Below are positions 46,226 to 54,449 of a stretch of 64,000 nt of DNA, piece after piece. The position numbers were made by a program, and so were the translations under genes. This DNA comes from Membranihabitans maritimus (GTDB lineage: Bacteria; Bacteroidota; Bacteroidia; Chitinophagales; Saprospiraceae), in assembly GCF_021729145.1 (NCBI RefSeq), contig NZ_JAJSLW010000001.1:186001-250000 (forward strand). The letters run 5' to 3'. The notes beneath the pieces are model-generated. The model was not told where the DNA came from and searched no databases. It saw only the letters and a program-made list of their open reading frames with translations. The first letter of the stretch is position 1. Every line of letters starts with the position of its first letter.

Positions 46226-47548
46226 ATGAAAAAGTTTCTATTCTTAGTTATTATACTCTCGAATTTTAATTCCTATATTATAGGAAACAATACGAAAGGT
46301 TTATTAAAGCAACCCCTGGGTATATTCCTTACCTGGCAACAGGATCCCACCACGACCATGACGATTGACTGGCATGTGGAGTCCGAAGAAACGCGGGAGT
46401 CCGTTTTTAGATATCGAATATCCGGGGAAAATAGTGCATGGACCCTGGATACAGCTAGTCAATATCCATTTCCCTTTTCAGAAAGGACTATTCAAAGGAT
46501 AGAGGTTACAGGACTGAATGCAGGAACTGAATATGAATTTAAGTTAGGCGATTACCAGCGTATTTACAAATTCAGAACTATGCCTGAAAATAATTTCAGA
46601 CCAATTCGATTCGTCGACGGTGGCGATGTGTCCACAGGCGAAAGATTTCGAACAATGAATAAAATCGCGATGAAATACGATCCCGATTTTATTATTTGGG
46701 GAGGGGACCTGGCCTATGCCAATGCCAAAAAGGATAACTTGAAAGCCTGGTATAAATGGTTTGACGGGATTAAGGAAGATCTGATAACGGAAGATGGACG
46801 GGTAGTGCCTATCGTTCTTACCATTGGGAATCACGATGTCACCAATCACCATTATCCATATGCCGAAAGTACAATGAAAGAAAAAGGTATGTGGTATGAT
46901 TTTATAAAACAGGTAAAGAGCAACCAATTTCCCGAGTCAACAACAGAATGGCGTAATGAAAATGCACCTTTTTATTATGGTTTATTCGCTTTTCCGGGGC
47001 ACCCGGGTTATGGAGTATTGGATTTTGGAAGCTACCTGAGTTTAATATGCCTGGATAGTTCTCACAGCAACCTGGTAAGTGGTAAACAGACGGATTGGCT
47101 GGAAAATGTATTGCAACAAAGGGCTGGAAAAATGGCACATATAATTCCCTTTTATCACAAACAGGCCTATCCTTCGAAACGAGTTCATCCCGGAGGAGTA
47201 AGAAGTCAATTTTGGTCCGTTCAAATATTTAAAAACTGGGTCCCGTTATTTGAAAAATACGGGGTAAAAGTGGCTCTTGAGCACGACGATCACACTTTCA
47301 AAAGAACCTATCCCCTATTGAAAGATAGAATAGCCCCCTCTGGTATTGTCTATATTGGAGATGGGGCATGGGGTGTCGATCCCGAAACTCCAAAGACTCC
47401 AGACGAAGTTTGGTATTTGGAAAAGACAGCGAGCATGAATCACGTAGTAGTAGTGACTCTACAGGGACCTTTCCAGCATTTTTTGATGATCAATAATGAA
47501 GGGAAAGCGATTGATGAGTATCCGGAGACACCGAAAGTTTCACAGTAA
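46226..47548 (+). CDS. Secreted purple-acid-phosphatase-like metallophosphoesterase, copy 2 of 2
   Basis: About 440 residues from the ATG at 46226 (TTG at 46220 in frame). Signal peptide KKFLFLVIILSNFNSYIIG. Residues from LTWQQDP to EYPE are identical to the protein at 26690-28000, with the same fibronectin-III-like and calcineurin-type domains (GGDVSTG, GGDLAYAN, GNHDVT, HKQAY, EHDDHTF). Only the signal peptide and the last few residues differ. It is the last gene of the locus B operon, followed by a terminator at 47714-47752. Two identical mature enzymes at different operon positions mean double dosage or two expression programmes for one activity. Confidence 0.9.
   Translation: MKKFLFLVIILSNFNSYIIGNNTKGLLKQPLGIFLTWQQDPTTTMTIDWHVESEETRESVFRYRISGENSAWTLDTASQYPFPFSERTIQRIEVTGLNAGTEYEFKLGDYQRIYKFRTMPENNFRPIRFVDGGDVSTGERFRTMNKIAMKYDPDFIIWGGDLAYANAKKDNLKAWYKWFDGIKEDLITEDGRVVPIVLTIGNHDVTNHHYPYAESTMKEKGMWYDFIKQVKSNQFPESTTEWRNENAPFYYGLFAFPGHPGYGVLDFGSYLSLICLDSSHSNLVSGKQTDWLENVLQQRAGKMAHIIPFYHKQAYPSKRVHPGGVRSQFWSVQIFKNWVPLFEKYGVKVALEHDDHTFKRTYPLLKDRIAPSGIVYIGDGAWGVDPETPKTPDEVWYLEKTASMNHVVVVTLQGPFQHFLMINNEGKAIDEYPETPKVSQ
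46325..47527 (+). repeat. 1203-bp block, apparently identical to 26786-27988
   Basis: Direct repeat of the phosphatase coding region, same orientation, offset 19,539 bases. Recombination between the copies would delete the whole locus B sigma/FecR/SusCD and enzyme set. Confidence 0.93.
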
Positions 47549-48022
47549 AAATTAGTACTGCCGGAATTCGATGCAATTTTTAGATTTCATACCAGTTGAA
47601 AACAGTAAGGTTCAACCGCAGAAAATGATTATATAGCAGACTTATAAAGTTCTTTAGTAAAAAAATCACCGAATTCAATAGGCAAGGATTTTCTGATAAA
47701 GACACATACTCAAGGGGGAAGGTGAATGCACTGCGTTGCCTTCCCTTTTTTTATCCCAATACAAATACGGTCAAGATTCCGCCATAGACCCCATACGTTC
47801 AGTCAGTGGGAAATACCTATATCCATAAATGTCAGGATGCAAACCCGGAACATTCACAGAACTCCTCATCCGATACCATAATCATTTGTTAAGTTCAGAT
47901 TATTATTTCTATTTTATAATAAACAACTGTTGAAATATAAGATGTCAAAAGCTTAATATTTTAATTCACAAAAGAAATCAGTTAATTTGCATGAATTAGT
48001 TGAGATAAAATTACAATGAATT
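47549..48022. other. Intergenic region after locus B
   Basis: 474 bases. It contains the terminator at 47714-47752. The stretch 47760-47900 is richer in C and may be a remnant, but no frame is convincing. The last 100 bases are A/T-rich and probably hold the promoter of the next gene; no clear motif was fixed. Confidence 0.6.
47714..47752 (+). terminator. Rho-independent terminator of locus B
   Basis: Stem GGGAAGG (47716-47722) pairing with CCTTCCC (47739-47745), then seven T residues (47746-47752). It follows the last phosphatase gene by about 165 bases and marks the end of the locus B transcript. Confidence 0.8.
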
Positions 48023-48796
48023 ATGAAATTCATGTTGACATTATTCTTTATAGTGGGTTCTTTTTTTCTGCAAGCACAAGAAACTACAGACACCCTAAAA
48101 ATCTTATGTTACAACATCCGATTTGGCGAAAAGGCTTCCCTGGAAGAATTAGCAAAATATATAAAAAGTGAAGATCCCGATTTAGTTGCACTTCAAGAAG
48201 TAGACTGCCGCACACATCGAGATCGTGCTCCTGCCCAGAATGGTAAAGATTTTATGTCGGAATTGGGCTATTTGACGGGTTTGATGCCTTCTTATGGAAA
48301 AACAATCCCTTATAAGGGAGGATATTATGGAATTGGTATTTTGTCACGGTTCCCTTCAGCCTCTATTCAAAGAATTTATCTTCCAATGACCAATGGCGGA
48401 AAAGAACAACGCGCTCTACTTATGGCAGATGTAGAGATAAAAGAAGGAAAATACATCACCTTCGCCTCCACCCATCTGGATTATATTAATTCAGATGTTC
48501 GTTGGGCTCAAGTCAGCAAATTGAATAAGGTATTAAAAGAAGCATCTTATCCCGTAATAGTAGCAGGTGATTTTAATGCCCGACCGGAATATACTGAAAT
48601 ATCTGAGGGTATGGGAGAGTGGAAATCGCTATCCAACACAGACCCCACAGCGTCAGCAGAATCGCCCAAATACAAGATTGATTATATTTTTGGGTATCCT
48701 GTAAATGCCTGGAAATTAATTGAAACGAAGACTCCTAAAATTCAATTATCTGACCATTTGCCAATAGTTACTTCCGTCTCATTGAGGATTAATTAA
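48023..48796 (+). CDS. Secreted endonuclease/exonuclease/phosphatase (EEP)-fold hydrolase
   Basis: 257 residues. Signal peptide (MLTLFFIVGSFFLQAQ). EEP motifs: ILCYNIRFG (Asn ligand), LVALQEVDCRTHR (Glu ligand), GIGILSRFP, FASTHLDY (His/Asp), VIVAGDFNARP (GDFN) and KIDYIFGYP with LSDHLPIV (final DH). All catalytic positions are present. Family members act on phosphodiesters or phosphomonoesters, including DNA, inositol phosphates and sphingomyelin. A secreted form in Bacteroidota commonly sits in scavenging loci. It lies just outside the locus B terminator with its own upstream region, so it may be independently controlled while sharing the phosphate theme. Confidence 0.9.
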   Translation: MKFMLTLFFIVGSFFLQAQETTDTLKILCYNIRFGEKASLEELAKYIKSEDPDLVALQEVDCRTHRDRAPAQNGKDFMSELGYLTGLMPSYGKTIPYKGGYYGIGILSRFPSASIQRIYLPMTNGGKEQRALLMADVEIKEGKYITFASTHLDYINSDVRWAQVSKLNKVLKEASYPVIVAGDFNARPEYTEISEGMGEWKSLSNTDPTASAESPKYKIDYIFGYPVNAWKLIETKTPKIQLSDHLPIVTSVSLRIN

Positions 48797-49254
48797 GCGT
48801 GCGAAGCAGTGCTTTCACCATCAACATATAATGCAAAATACCATCCAAACTAATGGCTGCATTATATTGATCCAAATTAGTTTATAAGTATTCTCATATA
48901 AATTCTACACCCTCGCATCTGCTAACCGTCGCCAGTAGCCGGACAATGGTTTTGGTCACCGGAGACCAAAGCCTTGTAACGCCTATTCTGAAGCTTTGGC
49001 CTATATAAACATAGGTCATATACGGAGGGAGACGTTATGAAATTCTATTTAAACTTATTCCTCTTACCCTTTTCCTATTGACATTCCCAAAGCAGGAATT
49101 TTTACACATCGTATTGAAAATCACCTTTTTAGGTGAGAATTTAATCTAATTTTTGTCACAACTTACCATCGTAGAAAACACTCCAAGGGATTCAATACCA
49201 AATAGATTACAAAATATTAAACGGTATAATTTATTAACCTTCAAATTTCTTACT
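48797..49254. other. Intergenic region with short inverted repeats
   Basis: 458 bases without a convincing gene. TTTGGTC and GACCAAA (around 48953-48973) form a 7-bp stem with a 6-base loop but no T-run follows. GCCTAT/ATAGGT lie near 48990-49015. A TTG-started ORF extends from 49153 into the next gene, but the signal peptide places that start at 49255. Confidence 0.5.
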
Positions 49255-49821
49255 ATGAAAAGTTTAAACAAAATTATTTTGGGATTATCAGTTTTGCTTT
49301 TTTACAGTATACATGTATTCTGTCAGGAAGGCTACCAATCTACTATTATTCGAAATATAGAGATGTTGGATGTAGGGCCTGTCCAATTTTTTGATGAGGC
49401 AGATGCCATGTTTGATAAGGTAATGAAACCCGTTGTATTGAACAAGGGACAACTCAAAACCAGAAAAGACTTTGTATTCACGAAAGTAAAAGGCCTGGAA
49501 AAAACAAATCGAAATTGGCTAAAAAAGAACGGTTATACCGCTACGGATGACTTGTGGATCGTCGTACCGGAAATTATTTCTTCAAAAGGAACCATTGATA
49601 TAAAATCCCTGATTGATGGAGTTGGTGGATTTCAGTTGAAATTGGATACGCCAAGTGCTAAACTGAGTTGTGGAATAGCATGTGAAGGCCACGAATGTGT
49701 GGAAAAAAAATGTGGCAACCTACCCAAAAGAAGATGTATTTCATGCTCCGGATGTTGTGAAAGCCATAATGGTATTGGGGGCTCTTCTTATTTAATTCCT
49801 TCTTACGAAACAATTAATTGA
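49255..49821 (+). CDS. Secreted protein with Cys-rich C-terminus, unknown
   Basis: About 188 residues from the ATG at 49255. Signal peptide (IILGLSVLLFYSIHVFCQ), then a region with RKDFVFTKVKGLEKTNRNW and DLWIVVPEIISSKG. The last 45 residues hold about nine cysteines (LSCGIACEGHECVEKKCG, RRCISCSGCCESH) in close C-x2/3-C patterns, suggesting disulphides or metal binding. I do not recognise the family. The next gene encodes another small secreted Cys-rich protein and begins 17 bases later, so they probably form a two-gene operon. Function unknown; secreted binding protein, toxin-like or peptide-precursor roles are all possible. Confidence 0.65.
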   Translation: MKSLNKIILGLSVLLFYSIHVFCQEGYQSTIIRNIEMLDVGPVQFFDEADAMFDKVMKPVVLNKGQLKTRKDFVFTKVKGLEKTNRNWLKKNGYTATDDLWIVVPEIISSKGTIDIKSLIDGVGGFQLKLDTPSAKLSCGIACEGHECVEKKCGNLPKRRCISCSGCCESHNGIGGSSYLIPSYETIN

Positions 49822-49838
49822 CTACTAAACTTTTAATT

Positions 49839-50360
49839 ATGAAAAATGTATTATTCTATTTCTTAATGCTTTTATGTACCACCCTATTTTCTCAAAGGAA
49901 CACCTCAAATATTTCGTATTCAAGTTTTCTTAAAATCCCTGGAAAAGTATTAGAAAATATAGGTTCTAATGATATTCCAACTTATGTCACGAAGACCTCA
50001 AAGGGATTAAAATTGGGTAAGAAATATAGATTTGTTATTTTAGGGAACCATAGCCTGGTGGTTACTGCAGAATATGCTACAGCAGAATATGAAAATGACT
50101 ACCAAACATTCTTTGCTATCGTATCAAAATCCAGAAAAGCGGACGGCTCCATGTTCGTGACCTATTGCAGCTGTGGAAGCAATACTTCCGTAAGCGAAGG
50201 AGATGGCTGTTTCTATGGAAAGGATGGGGAAGGCACACCTACCTGTACAGGTGGATGTTATGGTCCTGAGAATACAGGCAAGAACTGTTCTTTCACGCAG
50301 GTTCATTATCCTCCTGTTGGTTCAGGGGCTTCGCCTCGGGCAAGAGAAGTCTCATTTTAG
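49839..50360 (+). CDS. Small secreted Cys-rich protein, unknown
   Basis: About 173 residues from the ATG at 49839 (a TTG at 49818 is less likely). Signal peptide (VLFYFLMLLCTTLFSQ). A middle part (GLKLGKKYRFVILGNHSLVVTAEY) precedes a C-terminal segment with CSCG, GCFYG, CTGGCYG and NCSF, about seven cysteines with many glycines. It shares the secreted, Cys-rich style of the preceding gene but no clear alignment. A terminator follows at 50465-50506. Family not recognised. Confidence 0.65.
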   Translation: MKNVLFYFLMLLCTTLFSQRNTSNISYSSFLKIPGKVLENIGSNDIPTYVTKTSKGLKLGKKYRFVILGNHSLVVTAEYATAEYENDYQTFFAIVSKSRKADGSMFVTYCSCGSNTSVSEGDGCFYGKDGEGTPTCTGGCYGPENTGKNCSFTQVHYPPVGSGASPRAREVSF

Positions 50361-50464
50361 GTTTTGAATTATACATTCAGTGTTTTACCATAAGAAAGAC
50401 ATCTTCTCAATAACGATTTATGGCAACACTTATACCAAATTTAATAAACCGCAAACAATATTAC

Positions 50465-50506
50465 TAAGCCCCAAGCAAAACGAACAATTACATTGGGGCT
50501 TATTTT
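50465..50506 (+). terminator. Rho-independent terminator after the Cys-rich gene pair
   Basis: TAAGCCCCAA (50465-50474) pairs perfectly with TTGGGGCTTA (50493-50502), followed by TTTT. It lies about 100 bases after the second Cys-rich gene. The flanking A/T-rich bases make it possibly bidirectional for the small minus-strand ORF that ends at 50538. Confidence 0.75.
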
Positions 50507-50537
50507 CCAGGCTTCCTTTCAATATTTCAACCCCCTT

Positions 50538-50825
50538 CTACTTCTCAATGCTGCAAATGTCTACCCGGCCAATTTTTTGTAAGATTAAATTGAGCCTTCC
50601 GAGGGACTTAAAATACAAAAAACGGTCATTGTCTTCATACTTATCAACACAAAGAATTATTGTTTGCTTAGGTTTCCCGCTATTTGTGCTTTTTAATCTT
50701 CCGCCACCGAGGTCAAATCCGGAAACTCCATTTACGTTTCCCATTTGAATGCCTTCTTGCACAATAAATTCATTTTGAGACTGGCTTTCTTGTGTGTAAG
50801 AATAACTAAACCCTATGAAAACCAA
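50538..50825 (-). CDS. Possible small secreted protein, start degenerate
   Basis: An open frame of 95 residues begins at a TTG (50825). In the same frame further upstream, codons for ITLSLILVFIGFSYSYTQ look like a signal peptide, but the ATG there is directly followed by TGA, so no ordinary start covers it. The mature part has NGVSGFDLGGGRLKS and CVDKYEDNDRFLYFKSLG. It may be a decayed or truncated secreted protein or a gene with an unusual start. Family not recognised. Confidence 0.4.
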   Translation of the reverse strand: MVFIGFSYSYTQESQSQNEFIVQEGIQMGNVNGVSGFDLGGGRLKSTNSGKPKQTIILCVDKYEDNDRFLYFKSLGRLNLILQKIGRVDICSIEK

Positions 50826-51220
50826 AATCAGCGATAAAGTTATTTCGATTCACATAATTCTAAACTCGGTTCGATGGATTTTTAGAATTCAGAGCACTTG
50901 AACATAGGCAGGTTCGACTATAAGAGGCGAATACATAGTGGACCATTTAGAGCTCCTTGTGAGAAGTGGATCACTGTTTTCAAGTGGGAATTCCATATTC
51001 CCTATTCTCAAACCTGGATCGAAAACGCGAATCTATTGCATTCCCTCCCTTCTTTTTATTCCGATTAAGCTTCAGGTAATTATCTTGTATACTCCCTTTC
51101 CGCTCCCTCTGAACCTACAACGACTCCTCAAGCTCAGATTAATTCTAATAATCCATCTAAAAGTAGAAGTAACAGTTGAATGCGAAAACACCTATGAAGA
51201 TGGATTTGATCATTACTATA
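50826..51220. other. Intergenic region with decayed coding traces
   Basis: 395 bases. The minus strand reads a protein-like stretch (IRVFDPGLRIGNMEF and on to SSKWSTMYSPLIVEP, about 51030-50900) with in-frame stops upstream. The plus strand also has open stretches. I cannot decide which strand was coding. No start, signal or terminator supports an intact gene. Confidence 0.35.
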
Positions 51221-52411
51221 TTACCGCATAAGGCAGGTAACATTGGCTACCGGTAGTAACTTTTTAAATTTTAAATTTTGATCCAGCCGGGTACGTAAAG
51301 AAAAGTTCAGGAGTATGCCGTTACTCAAACGAAAATCACCACCATACGTAAGGTTCCACTGAGAAACGCCCACCAGAGCTTCGTCAAATTTTGTCCAGCC
51401 ATTTCCGAGATCCCTCGCATATTTATCAGCAAATAATTCATCCTCTGAAAACCCATTCTCACTTAAATTCTGAATAGATTCATATACTAATTCTCCATAA
51501 AAACTAAATCGATATCCACCAAAACGATAACTCAACCCAAGCATGAAATCCCGATTCTCTCCTATGGTTTTCAATTTTGCTATTCCGGTAAGCAATCCAT
51601 TGTTTCCGATCCCTTTTGAACCGTTTATCCACATTCCAATACCAGCCTTTTCGATATTAAATGAGTCCAGATCATTGTTATATGTGCTGACCCTTCCAAA
51701 AGCAATGTCCACTGCATCACTATTCCAATTGGCCTCCATATATTCTCTTTGGATATCAATCAGACGCAACTTTTGATCTCTTCTCGCTACATTTAATAAT
51801 TCACGAGCTTTAAAAATCTCTTCCCGAATTAATAAACGAATTGCACGTGATGAGGCCGTATCAAGCTCTGATTTTAGATTTTCAATATTTTCCTTGATAG
51901 GCCTTTCTATTTCAGCTAATTCATTGGCCATGTTTTTTATAAGTAAAGGGTCTGCAAGGGGGTCTTTTTCCCGGTACACATTTAATTTTACGGAATATGC
52001 GAAGTGATTGAGTCCATCCATTTTTGCGGTACCGAATGACAGGCTTAATGAAGATAGTGTTTTCATAAATGGTGTTGCTTTTCGATAAGCATCCAAGCCC
52101 TTTCGGTCATAATACAAGACCCAAAGTGGTTGTGCCTCCAGGGCAAGGTCAGGTGCCAGATTATAATTCTTTATTCTCCAGTCCACCTTAAAATCTTGTA
52201 CCACACCGGGGCGGGTTACCATTTCAGGTGTTACACCTAGCAGGGAAAAAGCAGGTGTGGATGGAATATGAAATTCGGATTCTCTGATCATCTCTTCTGA
52301 TGCGGATTCGACAACTTCATAGTAGTCATCGAACCCATCATCTTGTGCAAATAAAGGTTGTAGGATCACCGTAAAAAATATTACAGCAGCTATTGTAAAC
52401 CAGTTTTTCAT
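51221..52411 (-). CDS. Putative outer-membrane beta-barrel protein, unknown
   Basis: 396 residues. Signal peptide (WFTIAAVIFFTVILQPLFAQ). The N-terminal part is acidic (DDGFDDYYEVVESASEE). The middle (about 165-240) is a predicted alpha-helical/coiled segment (NELAEIERPIKENIENLKSEL). The N- and C-terminal thirds have alternating strands of outer-membrane barrel type (LSSLSLSFGTAKM, DFMLGLSYRFGGYRFSFYGELVYES, WNLTYGGDFRLSNGILLNFSLRTR). It is probably an outer-membrane protein. I do not recognise the family. It stands alone on the minus strand between decayed region and gap. Confidence 0.6.
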   Translation of the reverse strand: MKNWFTIAAVIFFTVILQPLFAQDDGFDDYYEVVESASEEMIRESEFHIPSTPAFSLLGVTPEMVTRPGVVQDFKVDWRIKNYNLAPDLALEAQPLWVLYYDRKGLDAYRKATPFMKTLSSLSLSFGTAKMDGLNHFAYSVKLNVYREKDPLADPLLIKNMANELAEIERPIKENIENLKSELDTASSRAIRLLIREEIFKARELLNVARRDQKLRLIDIQREYMEANWNSDAVDIAFGRVSTYNNDLDSFNIEKAGIGMWINGSKGIGNNGLLTGIAKLKTIGENRDFMLGLSYRFGGYRFSFYGELVYESIQNLSENGFSEDELFADKYARDLGNGWTKFDEALVGVSQWNLTYGGDFRLSNGILLNFSLRTRLDQNLKFKKLLPVANVTCLMR

Positions 52412-53394
52412 GACAATTCTGTTTTAATTTCAGACACATAAAATTAATTTTTAAGCTACCTCGAATTGCCACCTTAAGGGGTGATTTAGTTTTTACTTAT
52501 TACATTGTAAAAAGTGCTTTGTACAAGCTACAGTGTTATTCCTTTTGAAATAAGACGATGCCATACCAAAGATTCTCTATGATTGTCGAGTGAACTTGGA
52601 AGAACCATTGTTATGCAATATCGAAAGTCCAGAAGCGCAATTTGCAAAAGTTTTATTCGCTGAATTACTCCCCACCACTTATTACCGTTCAATTATCACA
52701 GAAAACTTGATGGAATTGTTGACTATTTGACGTGCGTATTTATAACCCTGCTTGCTTGTTTTTTTTACAATTATTAACCCTCCAGATAACAAATCCCTGG
52801 GGTTCCCTGTTCAGCTACTGTAGGGTTATTATTACCTCTTTCTTACACTCAATAAAAAAAATATTGTGTTATTACTTCCAATTCTATTATTCTTCAAAAC
52901 GCTTAAAATTTGAACAGTATCAATGTCGTAATAAACAGGTTCATGTAATAGATCTTTAGGTCTGCATTGCATCCTAAGCCACCATCTATATTTGCCGTCC
53001 AAATAAAATATTCGATGTAAATTTCATTGAAATTATTCTGTTTTAATCCACAAAGCTGAACAATTCAATTCTCAGTGGACTATATATGAGGTAGATTTTA
53101 AAATCACAGAAGGTAAATCTATCCAACTATACAGTTGTCATTTAAATCATTGAAATAGGTATATCCATGTGTATTTATTCTACTGTTATGTAAGATCTAT
53201 GGATAATATTCAAATAAAACTAATTAAATCAGGAAATAGACTTCCTGCAAAAGAAATAATTTTTAAAATAATACATGTCTTTATAATATTAAATGATATT
53301 TAAATTCATTTTTCGTCTATATGTAAAATATAATTTTGCCTTTTAGCATTTTATTGCTAATTTGTACCAATTTTAATCCTTAAAATTAACCCTA
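52412..53394. other. Long gene-poor region, with a possible gene fragment at 52554-52730
   Basis: 983 A/T-rich bases. One 59-codon plus-strand stretch (52554-52730) reads DDAIPKILYDCRVNLEEPL and ends ENLMELLTI, protein-like but without a start, so probably a remnant. A 75-residue ORF at 52732-52959 has an unlikely composition and is not called. The right end (53336-53364) carries a candidate promoter. Nothing else was recognised. Confidence 0.5.
53336..53364 (+). promoter_or_regulatory. Candidate Bacteroidota-type promoter of the cytochrome gene
   Basis: TTG (53336-53338), 19 bases, then TAATTTG (53358-53364), close to the Bacteroidota -33 TTG / -7 TAnnTTTG pattern. The cytochrome ATG is 30 bases downstream. 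Confidence 0.4.
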
Positions 53395-54372
53395 ATGAAT
53401 CGCATTATTAAATATTTACTTATTGGATTAAGTGTAATTGCTCTTCTAATTGGAATTGGATTACTCTTCCTGGTTTTAAAAAAACCAAATGTGGGTCCTG
53501 CACAGGATATGACCATAGAAATCACTCCCGAAAGAGTAGAAAGGGGAGAATATCTGGCAAATCACATAATGTTGTGCATGGATTGTCATGCACAAAGAGA
53601 TTTTTCGCTTTTTGCGGGGCCACCCAAACCGGGAACACTGGGCGTAGGTGGAGAGATTTTTGACCATTCAATGGGATTTCCAGGTACTTTTATTTCCCGG
53701 AATATTACACCAGCTGGCTTAAAAGACTGGACCGATGGAGAATTATTCCGCCTTATTACTACTGGAGTTAAAAAGGATGGAAGCGCCATATTTCCCGTAA
53801 TGCCTTACCCAAGTTATGGAACTATTGACCCGGAAGATATTAAGTCTGTAATTGCATATATTCGGAGTCTGGATCCCATAGAGGCAGAGCACCCTGTTTC
53901 ACAAGCAGATTTTCCTATGAATTTGATTATTAAAACAATGCCTAAAGAGGCTGAGTTTAGTACAATGCCTTCTCCTTCGGATAAAATATCTTATGGAAAA
54001 TATTTGGTAAAGGCCGCTTCTTGTGGAGATTGCCATACAGACTTTGAAAAAGGAAAATATGTAGGTGAATTTTTGGGTGGAGGAAGAGAATTTAAATTTC
54101 CGGACGGTAGTATTTTACGATCATCAAACCTTACTCCTGATGAAACGGGTTTAGGAGCCTGGAGTAAAGCACAATTTATTAATACATTCAAAAAATATGT
54201 AGACTCCACCTATCTGCCTCAAAAAATAGAACCGGGGAGCTTCCAAACTATAATGCCCTGGATTATGTATGGTGGTATGAAAGAAGAAGATTTGGGGGCA
54301 ATATATGAATACCTCGCGTCCCTGGATCCAGTTGAAAATGTAGTAATTAAATATGAACCGGCAGGAAATTAA
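53395..54372 (+). CDS. Membrane-anchored diheme c-type cytochrome
   Basis: 325 residues. An N-terminal hydrophobic segment (about 7-28, LLIGLSVIALLIGIGLLFLVL) acts as an anchor or signal. Two heme-binding CxxCH motifs are present: MLCMDCHAQRD (about residue 60) and AASCGDCHTDFEK (about residue 213). Each is followed by a cytochrome-c domain with downstream Met candidates (FPVMPYPSYG; TIMPWIMYGGM). Two tandem domains of about 140 residues match diheme cytochromes of the periplasmic electron-transfer type. Likely function is electron transfer from a periplasmic dehydrogenase to the respiratory chain. No dehydrogenase is adjacent. The Gfo/Idh operon downstream might supply electrons, but that is speculation. 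Confidence 0.88.
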   Translation: MNRIIKYLLIGLSVIALLIGIGLLFLVLKKPNVGPAQDMTIEITPERVERGEYLANHIMLCMDCHAQRDFSLFAGPPKPGTLGVGGEIFDHSMGFPGTFISRNITPAGLKDWTDGELFRLITTGVKKDGSAIFPVMPYPSYGTIDPEDIKSVIAYIRSLDPIEAEHPVSQADFPMNLIIKTMPKEAEFSTMPSPSDKISYGKYLVKAASCGDCHTDFEKGKYVGEFLGGGREFKFPDGSILRSSNLTPDETGLGAWSKAQFINTFKKYVDSTYLPQKIEPGSFQTIMPWIMYGGMKEEDLGAIYEYLASLDPVENVVIKYEPAGN

Positions 54373-54449
54373 ATTTGAACCTAATTTAAAATTTAACTTT
54401 TAAAGCAATTTGTATTAATTTAACTCCCGAATAACCAAATAAAAATTTA

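Noticed and set aside
48953-48973. TTTGGTC/GACCAAA hairpin as a terminator
   Set aside because: No T-run follows, and it is more than 150 bases beyond the nearest upstream gene; only listed as an inverted repeat.
50938-51231. 97-residue plus-strand ORF
   Set aside because: The opposite strand and other frames look equally protein-like in pieces; no signal, family or start context supports it.
52732-52959. 75-residue plus-strand ORF
   Set aside because: Composition is unlike a soluble or exported protein and it begins inside an A/T-rich gap with no supporting context.
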